Origin: Planctomycetaceae bacterium TMED10
Lineage (GTDB): Bacteria > Planctomycetota > Planctomycetia > Pirellulales > UBA7805
Direction of reading: 5' to 3'
Length of the DNA: 22,245 bases
NCBI GenBank assembly: GCA_002168195.1
Contig: NHBP01000019.1
Span: forward strand, 63,800 to 86,044
Numbering within the stretch: the first letter of the stretch is position 1; the number at the start of each line of letters is the position of its first letter. The position numbers and the translations under genes were made by a program. The notes under the pieces are model-generated. The model worked only from the letters and a program-made list of their open reading frames with translations, was not told the DNA's origin and searched no databases. This document shows, piece by piece, positions 1 through 6,759 of this stretch.

Positions 1-403
1 GCGACGCAACATGCGGGCTAAGAAAAAACGCGGGATAGTCATCCGTAACCACCAGAGCGGCGCGGCTTGCGAGCGCATCGATGAGACCGTCTCCAGCGCC
101 CGGCGATGGTTCCAGATAGGCACGATATTCAATTTCTTTTTGACGGCAAGCTCGTGCATTATCGACCATCCCATCGAATACAAATTGGTGAAAACGATCG
201 GCCGCCCACGGATAGTTGCAACTGAGCGGCTCAACGATAAGCAAGGGTTTGTGCAAGGCGCGGGACCAGTCGAGTGCACGCTGAAGGCTGAAGTTCCAAG
301 CGATTCGACGGTTTGCGATCATCCAGTAAAGAATGTAATCCCCATCCGGGTCAACACCTTTGTTATTTGCACAGCGGAGCCGCAACTGAGGAAAATCACG
401 CAT
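1..403 (-). CDS. Class II-like deoxyribodipyrimidine photolyase, N-terminal part (cut by left edge)
   Basis: The first 134 codons of a photolyase that repairs UV-induced pyrimidine dimers with blue light and FADH-. The visible part is the N-terminal Rossmann-like antenna domain. It carries the hallmark of the class II group, a DYILYWM segment (about residues 22-28) followed by RRIAWNFSLQRAL, and then the YPWAADRFHQF region. The FAD-binding and catalytic helical domain lies beyond the left edge. I chose the ATG at 403 because the protein aligns from there. The frame is open back to a stop near 440 with no other ATG, and the ribosome site is weak. The gene sits 36 nt after the stop of the methyltransferase and is the last visible member of the regulator-led gene string, which fits a light-stress unit. 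The family call is firm; the exact photolyase subclass is less sure without the C-terminus. Confidence 0.88.
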   Translation of the reverse strand, partial: MRDFPQLRLRCANNKGVDPDGDYILYWMIANRRIAWNFSLQRALDWSRALHKPLLIVEPLSCNYPWAADRFHQFVFDGMVDNARACRQKEIEYRAYLEPSPGAGDGLIDALASRAALVVTDDYPAFFLSPHVAS

Positions 404-439
404 GAGAGTTCGAGTCCCAATCAGTGACCATCGTTTCAG

Positions 440-1468
440 TCAACGAGCCTTTTCGAGCAGGTAGTGGCCAATCTTCCATTCTTCACCTTCAGAAAATCGA
501 AAAAGCTCAGCACAGGCCATAAAAAAAATTCGCCAACGTCTATACTGTAGGGCCACAAGTTCAGCTGGCAAGTAATTGCGCAATACTTTTAATATTTCCT
601 GGCGGTTTCGGTCTTGATTGGCTATCCATGCCTCACAGGTCTTTGCATAGTGATTTCCATTGACTTCCCACTCCGCGGCAACTTGGAGGTGCTCATTGAA
701 ATGGGAAAAGATATCCCGTGAAGGCATGATTCCGCCAGTGAAAAAGTGCCTTGCCATCCAGTCAGCATCGGTATTTGTTTCAAAAAGATAAGCGAAATAT
801 CGATGGCAAAAAATGTGAACAAATAACTTACCCTCGGGCTTCAACCATTGTGCAACGCGATTGAGAAGCAGTTGATAGTTTCGCATATGCTCAAACATTT
901 CAACCGATACGACGCGGTCGAATCGCTCTTGGATGCTAAAATCAGTGAGGTTTTCGGTCAGAATTGTAATTTTGCGCAGGCCTCTTTGTTTGGCTTGCTG
1001 TTCAATATATGCCTTTTGACTTGCAGAATTGGACACGGCAACAATACGGGCATTGGGAAACCGCTCTGCAAGCCAGAGACTGAATGACCCCCATCCACAC
1101 CCAAGTTCTAAAATCGACATCCCATCGCGAATTTCAGCGCGATGGCATGTCAACTCAAGCATCGCTTCCTCAGCCTGCGTTAGTGATTCAGTCCCGGATG
1201 GATACAAACAGCAACTGTATTTCAATCTACGGCCAAGTATAAATCGGAACATTTCCGCGGGCATTTCATAATGTTGCCGATTCGCATCATCCGTTTGCAC
1301 GGCAATGGGTTCTTTGCACAGTTGGCCATAGAACGCAGTTTTCGCCGTGGGATCCCGATCCGCTTGGTTTTTCTGTTCTTGAAGCCGCGCCCGAAGCAGT
1401 CGGCGAATACCGAACCGCATTAGAAAATCAGGCACCCAGCCTCGCTCAGCCAAATCTAAAGCAATCAC
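440..1468 (-). CDS. SAM-dependent methyltransferase, CFA/coclaurine N-methyltransferase-like
   Basis: A 342-residue class I SAM methyltransferase of the CFA-synthase superfamily. Motif I is ILELGCGWGSFS (residues 119-130), and the acidic motif SVEMFEHM is at 188-195. The C-terminal half is strikingly like plant coclaurine N-methyltransferases: FVHIFCHR (216-223), FFTGGIMPS (242-250), the W-x3-G-x-HY-x3-EAW signature near 267-281, and a GEEW stretch near the end. It lacks the N-terminal lipid-binding domain of full CFA synthases. The natural substrate is unknown; in this context a modified lipid or small amine is more likely than an alkaloid. The start is GTG at 1468, with an AGGA about 9 nt upstream and 2 nt after the stop of the DUF1295 gene, so the two are probably translationally coupled. 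Family call is strong, substrate unassigned. Confidence 0.9.
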   Translation of the reverse strand: MIALDLAERGWVPDFLMRFGIRRLLRARLQEQKNQADRDPTAKTAFYGQLCKEPIAVQTDDANRQHYEMPAEMFRFILGRRLKYSCCLYPSGTESLTQAEEAMLELTCHRAEIRDGMSILELGCGWGSFSLWLAERFPNARIVAVSNSASQKAYIEQQAKQRGLRKITILTENLTDFSIQERFDRVVSVEMFEHMRNYQLLLNRVAQWLKPEGKLFVHIFCHRYFAYLFETNTDADWMARHFFTGGIMPSRDIFSHFNEHLQVAAEWEVNGNHYAKTCEAWIANQDRNRQEILKVLRNYLPAELVALQYRRWRIFFMACAELFRFSEGEEWKIGHYLLEKAR

Positions 1469-1470
1469 TC

Positions 1471-2262
1471 TTAAAAGTCCTTTTTAGGCCACCAGGGAAT
1501 AAATGGACTAGTCGTTTTTTGATAATGTCGATAGTCTTCGCCTCGACTTACAAGTGCCTGGGCTTCGGTTGGTGGAATGCCCGTTTTAAAAACTAGGGTA
1601 TAGAGAAGCAGCAGAGGTAAAATCACAGCGATCCACCAATAGGAAGTACCAAACGATAGTGGTAGCCAGCACCACCAAAGCAGCCACTCAAAAAAGTAGT
1701 TCGGGTGGCGACTGTATCTCCAAAGGCCACGACGACATGTTTTGCCGTGGTTTTCTTTGTTTTGCTTAAATTGGTCCAATTGAGCATCTGCAAGGGCAAC
1801 CCCCGAAAAACCTATGAGCCAAATTGCGATCCCTGTTAGATCCCAACCAGAAAAGTACCGTGCGTTCCAGCAGGCAACGAGCAGAGGTAGCACGAAGATT
1901 AGAACGGCGAGAGCCTGTATTTGAAAAAAACAAAATAGCCAGAGATTTGCCGACGTCCCCCATTTTTTCCTAAGTGCCGCATAGCGACTCTCCTCGGAAT
2001 GTCCCCGCATCCTTCGAAAGAGATAAAAAGTCAGTCGAAAAGACCAGAGGCCGATTAAAACAGCAGCAGTGACCCGTCGCCATACATCACCTTGCGATGT
2101 GAGCGCAAAGCAAATCCCACTGACACCGATACCCCCTGCCCAACCCAGATCAACGATCCCGGCGTTTTTTTGTAATAGCTGCACGCACCACAAGATTGCC
2201 ATCATAAGGATTGCGGCTAGTCCGATCAAAACAATTTGCGTTCCGGGGGTGAACTCAAGCAT
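1471..2262 (-). CDS. DUF1295 (steroid 5-alpha-reductase-like) membrane protein
   Basis: A 263-residue polytopic membrane protein with about six hydrophobic segments. It has the DUF1295 signature GLWRYSRHPNYFFEW (residues 179-193), shared with isoprenylcysteine methyltransferase and steroid 5-alpha-reductase families, where this region binds a cofactor. An LGWAGGIG stretch near residues 38-46 also fits the family. The usual annotation is a putative lipid reductase or methyltransferase, but bacterial members have no settled reaction. It begins with ATG 35 nt after the CFA-like gene and ends 2 nt before the second methyltransferase, so it is an internal operon member. Its place between two lipid-type methyltransferases suggests action on a membrane lipid intermediate (inference). 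Confidence 0.88.
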   Translation of the reverse strand: MLEFTPGTQIVLIGLAAILMMAILWCVQLLQKNAGIVDLGWAGGIGVSGICFALTSQGDVWRRVTAAVLIGLWSFRLTFYLFRRMRGHSEESRYAALRKKWGTSANLWLFCFFQIQALAVLIFVLPLLVACWNARYFSGWDLTGIAIWLIGFSGVALADAQLDQFKQNKENHGKTCRRGLWRYSRHPNYFFEWLLWWCWLPLSFGTSYWWIAVILPLLLLYTLVFKTGIPPTEAQALVSRGEDYRHYQKTTSPFIPWWPKKDF

Positions 2263-2297
2263 CTTTCGCCCAGGGGTTCATCGAAGCAAAGAACAAT

Positions 2298-3611
2298 TTA
2301 TGAGGAACTTGTATCGGGTGATTTTTCAAATGTAATATGACCGACTTGAATTTTTCCTTCTGCAAAACCACCGGCACAATAACAGAGATAGTAGTCCCAA
2401 AGTCGAACGAATTGTTCTCCAACTTTCAATTGCTTAATTGCAGTGAGGTTGTCAAAAAAGCGGCCCCTCCATTCGGAAAGCGTCCGGAAATAATCGCTAC
2501 TGAAATTAGTTGTATGGACTAATTTCAGTTCCGTATGTTCCGTTGCCTGTTTAATCGCCTGCAAGGATGGAAGGCACCCACCAGGGAAAACAAATTGCTG
2601 AATAAAATCAGTTGACCGCCGATAACGCGAATAATCTTTGTCGGGTACGGTGATCGCCTGAATCATCGCTTTTCCATGCGGTTTCAGCAGACCCCCGCAC
2701 TTTTTAAAAAATGTTTTGAGAAATTGGTGCCCCACCGCCTCAATCATCTCGATAGATACAAGTTTATCAAAGGTTCCCTCTAGATCGCGATAATCTTTGC
2801 AAACAACTTTGATCTTATCTGTCAGGTTCTTCTGGCGAACCATGCTGCTTACAAAATCAAATTGTTTTGCCGATATGGTGGTCGTTGTGATGCGGCAACC
2901 ATAATTTTCCGCGACAAAAAAAGCAAATCCGCCCCACCCGGTACCAATTTCAATGACATGGTCATCCGGAGACAAATGAAGACCATCCGCGATGACGCGG
3001 TATTTTTGCATCGAAGCCTCCAAAAGACTGCTTTCAGGACGATCAAAAATGCCACAAGAATAAGTCATCGACGAATCAAGAAAGAGGCTAAAAAATTCGT
3101 TTCCCAAATCATAGTGTGCGGCGATATTTTTTCGACTGCCGCGTTTTGAATTAGGCTGCAGACGAGAAATAATCCAGTAATAAATTTGCTTAAGGCGCGC
3201 AAGGCCATGATTGATATGTCGCAAGCATTTTTCGTTTCTAGAAAAAAGTCTTATTACGTTAATTAAATCGGGCGTGGACCAATCGCCATCAATAAATGCT
3301 TCAGCGGCTCCGATTGCCCCGCCAAACGCAAGCCGCCTGTAGCAGCGCGGGCTGTGAATGACGATTTCGCCACAAGGACCGTCCTGCTCACCGAACGTTG
3401 TAATTTGCCCATTTTCCAGCACAATAAGCTGTCCATGCTGGATGTTTGCAAATTGTGCGAACACCCGGCGCTTCAGAAAAGACAAACTGTTGGATTGACT
3501 TCTGTCAGAATCAACCAATACCTCGGTACTGGTATTTGGTGTGACAACAGTCTGGCCCGCACCGTTCAAAATGTTTTTGGGTGGGGATAAAAGGGGAGCT
3601 TTTTTTTCCAT
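2298..3611 (-). CDS. Cyclopropane-fatty-acid-synthase-like methyltransferase
   Basis: A 437-residue, full-length member of the CFA synthase family (SAM-dependent modification of unsaturated acyl chains in phospholipids). The N-terminal domain contains GGAIGAAEAFIDGDW (about 97-111), typical of the lipid-binding part. The catalytic domain has AAHYDLGN (164-171), the SC pair (about 185-186), motif I VIEIGTGWGG (219-228), SIEMIEAVG (286-294) and FPGGCLPS (342-349). Aligned by eye with E. coli Cfa, Cys139 and Glu239 are kept, but the bicarbonate-site His266 becomes Gln (MIQAIT, 316-321) and Tyr317 becomes Arg (SEWRGRF, 379-385). That suggests methyl transfer without ring closure, as in furan or methyl fatty acid synthesis, rather than a classical cyclopropane synthase (inference). 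The ATG at 3611 overlaps the DUF1365 gene by 46 nt; no good later start exists before the conserved core. Confidence 0.9.
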   Translation of the reverse strand: MEKKAPLLSPPKNILNGAGQTVVTPNTSTEVLVDSDRSQSNSLSFLKRRVFAQFANIQHGQLIVLENGQITTFGEQDGPCGEIVIHSPRCYRRLAFGGAIGAAEAFIDGDWSTPDLINVIRLFSRNEKCLRHINHGLARLKQIYYWIISRLQPNSKRGSRKNIAAHYDLGNEFFSLFLDSSMTYSCGIFDRPESSLLEASMQKYRVIADGLHLSPDDHVIEIGTGWGGFAFFVAENYGCRITTTTISAKQFDFVSSMVRQKNLTDKIKVVCKDYRDLEGTFDKLVSIEMIEAVGHQFLKTFFKKCGGLLKPHGKAMIQAITVPDKDYSRYRRSTDFIQQFVFPGGCLPSLQAIKQATEHTELKLVHTTNFSSDYFRTLSEWRGRFFDNLTAIKQLKVGEQFVRLWDYYLCYCAGGFAEGKIQVGHITFEKSPDTSSS

Positions 3612-4315
3612 AGTCGATAAGCCTGATGATAAATAGCAACCGCTATTTGGAGTGTTATTAAAGGATAGCGTATTTGCATCCTTCGCAGGGTGGGCCGATC
3701 AAGTTCTTGCCGATGCAAAGACAATCCGGCGGTAAACTGCAATTGGTCTTGATGCGTACTCCGGATGTCAATGCTTAATTTTTCCTGGGGCACGCCAATA
3801 GACCAATCGTATATGTGATCCATGGCCATAAAAGGGGACACGTGAAATGCTTTAGGGTGGCTGTAGCGAAAAGGAATGGTACTTCGGAGTTGATTTCCTT
3901 CCCAAAGTACATAGAGGTGCCGTTCCCCCCAAGGTGTGTTGCTCACCTCGGCCACAATCGCTGTGAGCGTTGAACCATCCGGTTCGAAGCAATAATACAT
4001 ATTTAGGGGACTGAAATAATATCCCCAAGTCCGCAATTGGGTTAGCAATCTGATGGGGCCATCGACCGAGAATCCCGTTTTTGATCGGATCAGTTTTGTG
4101 ATGGATTCGGTAAGTTGTTCCTGCGGGTTTCCATAGTGATCTGATCGCAAAAATGAGGCCCAGGCAAAACGCTCTTGCTTAATAAATCCATTTGGCCCAC
4201 CGCAGTCAAACTCCTCAAGGTCCAAATAGGCCATATAAAGTCGATACTTGAATTCGTGCTCTGTAGGCAGATAACGCCGATGCGAAAGCACTCCCTCGTA
4301 AAGATAGCTTGGCAT
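3566..4315 (-). CDS. DUF1365 family protein
   Basis: A 249-residue soluble protein with the DUF1365 pattern: an opening YEGVLSHRRYLPTEHEFKYRLYM block, a central SPLNMYYCF segment, and NTPWGERHLYVL. DUF1365 genes (COG3496) are almost always found beside COG2907 flavoproteins and CFA-like methyltransferases, exactly as here; no reaction has been firmly shown. I chose ATG at 4315, 2 nt after the flavoprotein stop; a TTG six nt earlier (4321) would overlap that stop by 4 nt. The 3' end overlaps the CFA-like gene by 46 nt. Co-translation with its neighbours suggests work on the same lipid substrate (inference). Confidence 0.9.
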   Translation of the reverse strand: MPSYLYEGVLSHRRYLPTEHEFKYRLYMAYLDLEEFDCGGPNGFIKQERFAWASFLRSDHYGNPQEQLTESITKLIRSKTGFSVDGPIRLLTQLRTWGYYFSPLNMYYCFEPDGSTLTAIVAEVSNTPWGERHLYVLWEGNQLRSTIPFRYSHPKAFHVSPFMAMDHIYDWSIGVPQEKLSIDIRSTHQDQLQFTAGLSLHRQELDRPTLRRMQIRYPLITLQIAVAIYHQAYRLWKKKLPFYPHPKTF

Positions 4316-4317
4316 AG

Positions 4318-5601
4318 TCAAAGCGCTTTCCCGAAAAGTTCGGCAACCGCAAGCCCACTGCGAACGCCATCTTCATGAAAGCCAAATCCCCAATACGCCC
4401 CGCAAAAAAAAGAGCGATTTTTCCCACTAATTTCTTGGTGTCGTTTTTGTGTGCCGAGCGTACCCGCTGAAAAAACAGGATGACGATACTTCGCGATTTC
4501 TAGGACGTAGTGATCGGCAATCGGTCGTGTTGGATTGAGTGTGACACAAAGGGGCTTGGAACACCCGAGTTTCTGGAGGCGATTTACGTCATAGGTCACC
4601 GATGCAGGTGTTTCGGGGTGATTACTGACATGATAGTTCCAACTAGCCCAGGCGCGGCGCCTTTTTGGTAGCCAACTTTGATCTGTATGGACGACCGCAT
4701 CGTTTTGCTGGTATTCAAATTGCTGAAGGATTTCCGTTTCCGCGTTGGTCGGATCCGCAAGGAGTCGCAGTGTCGTGTCGGCGTGCGTTGCAAAAATAAC
4801 CTGATCATATTCAAGGGCCTCGCCAGCCTTGGTTTGCAGTTGAACACGGTCTGGAAATCGGCTGACCCGATCGATAGGGCAAGCGACTCGGATAGAATTT
4901 TTAAATGAACTTGTCATGGCTTCAAGATATCGCCTCGCGCCACCACAGATTGTATACCATTGGGGTCGATCTCGAACTTGCAGCAGACCGTGATTATCTA
5001 GAAACGCGATCAGGAAATTTAAAGGAAACGCAAGAAATCTGTCTGCCCGCGCAGACCAGATAGAGGCACCAAGCGGTACGAGATAATTTTGGATAAAATA
5101 ATCACCGTAATGATTTTCTCTTAGATAGGTTTCCAGAGTAAGGCGATCGTCACAGGACTCCAGTGCGAGAGGTGCTTCGCGGTTGAATCGCATGATATCG
5201 CGAAGCATCTTATAGAACGCGGGATAGACCAGATTGGATCGTTGTGCAAAAAGACCATTGAAGGAACTACCTGAGTATTCCAGGTTGCTCTGCTCGCTAC
5301 GCACACTAAAACTCATGTCACTTTTCTGAGATTCGATCCCCAGTTCGTCCAATAGTTTTACAAATAACGGGTAAGTGCGTTGGTTGTAAACCATAAACCC
5401 CGTATCGACTTCTAGTTGACGATTTTCAAATTCAATCGAGTGAGTATGTGTGTGTCCCCCGTTATGTTTGTCAGCCGTAAAGACTGTAACGTCGTGATTT
5501 TTGTGGAGGAGATAAGCACATACATTTCCACTGACACCACCTCCAATAATTGCAATCCGAAGACGTTTGTTAGGAAGCCGTGCCATGAAAATGTGCCCCA
5601 T
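4318..5601 (-). CDS. COG2907 FAD-dependent oxidoreductase (UfaD-like candidate)
   Basis: A 427-residue flavoprotein of the amine-oxidase/desaturase fold. The dinucleotide-binding motif AIIGGGVSG (residues 17-25) is followed by the expected acidic and GGHTHTH region near 48-54, and the ThrGlyPheMetValTyrAsn block that COG2907 members share. It ends in a C-terminal FCGAYWGFGFHEDG FAD-binding motif. Members next to CFA-like methyltransferases are needed in Rhodobacter sphaeroides for the singlet-oxygen response and for furan fatty acid formation; a desaturase or oxidase role on a methylated acyl chain is the best guess. The ATG at 5601 lies 29 nt after the regulator stop; a second in-frame ATG at 5586, with GGGG 9 nt upstream, is an equally good start. 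Fold and family are secure, reaction inferred. Confidence 0.9.
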   Translation of the reverse strand: MGHIFMARLPNKRLRIAIIGGGVSGNVCAYLLHKNHDVTVFTADKHNGGHTHTHSIEFENRQLEVDTGFMVYNQRTYPLFVKLLDELGIESQKSDMSFSVRSEQSNLEYSGSSFNGLFAQRSNLVYPAFYKMLRDIMRFNREAPLALESCDDRLTLETYLRENHYGDYFIQNYLVPLGASIWSARADRFLAFPLNFLIAFLDNHGLLQVRDRPQWYTICGGARRYLEAMTSSFKNSIRVACPIDRVSRFPDRVQLQTKAGEALEYDQVIFATHADTTLRLLADPTNAETEILQQFEYQQNDAVVHTDQSWLPKRRRAWASWNYHVSNHPETPASVTYDVNRLQKLGCSKPLCVTLNPTRPIADHYVLEIAKYRHPVFSAGTLGTQKRHQEISGKNRSFFCGAYWGFGFHEDGVRSGLAVAELFGKAL

Positions 5602-5630
5602 CCGATAAGCGACAGCATGCTTTAAAGCAT

Positions 5631-6512
5631 TTAGATTTTGAAAATTTTAGTGACACATGATTCCAGATCTTGCATGTGATCACAGTAGGCTGTGCACTTT
5701 ATCTCCTCACGCACACTCTCAGTGAGAGCATTTCCGCCAAGAATGATCGCAACATCCTTACCCGCCGAATCACGCATCTGTTGATACTCGGCAAAAAATT
5801 TATTTTTGTCGTCGATCGAAGAAACGCTGAGCCATAACAGCTTTGGATTGTATTTTTCGACCGCCTTTTCAATCGTGGAAAAAGGTAGCGAGGTTCCTAG
5901 CGATAGGGCGTTCCAGCCAAGTTCTCTTAAAATAAGCTCTGCCATCCGATTCGCAATGCGATAGTTGTCCCCGGGTGGTGTTGCACCAATCGCGTATGGA
6001 GATTTCTCATCGGGAATCGGAAGAAAGGATCGTAGTTCGATTAAAATACCTTCGCAAATTTCCCCGGCACGGCGTTCCTGGTAGATGTCCAAATTTCCGT
6101 TAAGCCATTGTTGCCCAATCTGGGAAAAACTACTGGCGATCATCTCGTCGAAAATACGCCCTAACCGCTCGTTGCTCAGGTAAAGGTCAAAAATTAATCG
6201 CCGACAAATTTCATCTTTGCCGTCAATCAGTGCTTGCGTGAGGCAATCCGTGGTCTGTTCGGTAAATTTACTTTTTTCAGAATTCCCTGCGGGAAGTCCC
6301 AATAGTTCGGGTTCTGCAAGATGCCGATCTGATTTCCGGATGAACGCAACCACATCCGCAGGGTTTAAACGTCGGTGCCCGCCTTCGGTTCGCGACATCG
6401 GAATCAGGCCCTGGTCACACCATCGCTTCAGAGACGATTCACTTACACCAATCGCTTTGGCGACCTGCTTGGGCGAAATCGTTTTTGGAGCGGATGACAA
6501 CGGGTTTTGCAC
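5631..6512 (-). CDS. MerR-type regulator with degenerate B12-binding (LitR/CarH-like) domain
   Basis: A 293-residue transcription factor. Residues about 11-60 are a MerR helix-turn-helix (SPKQVAKAIGVSESSLKRWCDQG, then the wing TEGGHRRL). Residues about 90-165 are the helical cap and 170-293 a Rossmann-like B12-binding-type domain. In CarH/LitR photoreceptors a Trp and a Glu-His pair pack on adenosylcobalamin and a His in the E/D-x-H-x-x-G motif is the lower ligand. Here Trp136 and Glu146 are kept, but the paired His is Arg147 and the D-x-H motif reads GDNYRIAN (181-188), with Tyr184 for His and Ala187 for Gly. It may therefore sense something else, or bind cobalamin differently. The GTG start at 6512 has GAAGG 8 nt upstream. 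As first gene of the operon it probably controls its own promoter and the divergent gene. Confidence 0.88.
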   Translation of the reverse strand: MQNPLSSAPKTISPKQVAKAIGVSESSLKRWCDQGLIPMSRTEGGHRRLNPADVVAFIRKSDRHLAEPELLGLPAGNSEKSKFTEQTTDCLTQALIDGKDEICRRLIFDLYLSNERLGRIFDEMIASSFSQIGQQWLNGNLDIYQERRAGEICEGILIELRSFLPIPDEKSPYAIGATPPGDNYRIANRMAELILRELGWNALSLGTSLPFSTIEKAVEKYNPKLLWLSVSSIDDKNKFFAEYQQMRDSAGKDVAIILGGNALTESVREEIKCTAYCDHMQDLESCVTKIFKI

Positions 6513-6557
6513 GGAATAGGCCTTCGACCGGCTACCTAGAGATGGACGTTTTGACTA

Positions 6558-6586
6558 TTTTTATGCCAATCTACACCCTTTGCCAA
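6558..6586 (-). promoter_or_regulatory. Predicted promoter of the regulator-led operon
   Basis: Reading the minus strand, TTGGCA (6586-6581) and TAAAAA (6563-6558) are separated by 17 nt, a sigma70-like layout about 45 nt before the GTG start. The heptamer ATTGGCA occurs twice, at 6587-6581 and 6570-6564, so a repeat spans the spacer. An inverted repeat GGAAA-N4-TTTCC (6588-6601) abuts the -35 box. These are plausible operator elements for the MerR-type protein; prediction by eye only. Confidence 0.4.
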
Positions 6587-6740
6587 TGGAAACAAATTTC
6601 CTAATGATTGAATTTTGCCGTTTAAACCGCAAAAAAATCCAAATAGGCTAGAAAATAAGTGGTGACATGGGGGAATGGGTTCTATAGATGCTCGGACAAT
6701 TTAGACGAATATCGACCCCCCCAGAAGAGTTATTTTTTTA

Positions 6741-6747
6741 AAGAGGA
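6741..6747 (+). promoter_or_regulatory. Ribosome binding site of the TIGR01777 gene
   Basis: AAGAGGA lies 12 nt before the ATG at 6760 and is the only purine-rich Shine-Dalgarno-like block near it. The spacing is a little long but acceptable, and it supports the ATG over any later start. Confidence 0.45.
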
Positions 6748-6759
6748 CCCCCAATTCCG

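Noticed and set aside
11..427. 138-codon plus-strand reading frame at the left edge
   Set aside because: The opposite strand encodes a clear photolyase N-terminus over the same bases; the plus frame shows no family features.
5631..6512. Calling the regulator a functional B12 photoreceptor (CarH/LitR)
   Set aside because: The lower-ligand His and its neighbouring Gly are not present at the expected positions, so only the fold, not light sensing, is supported.
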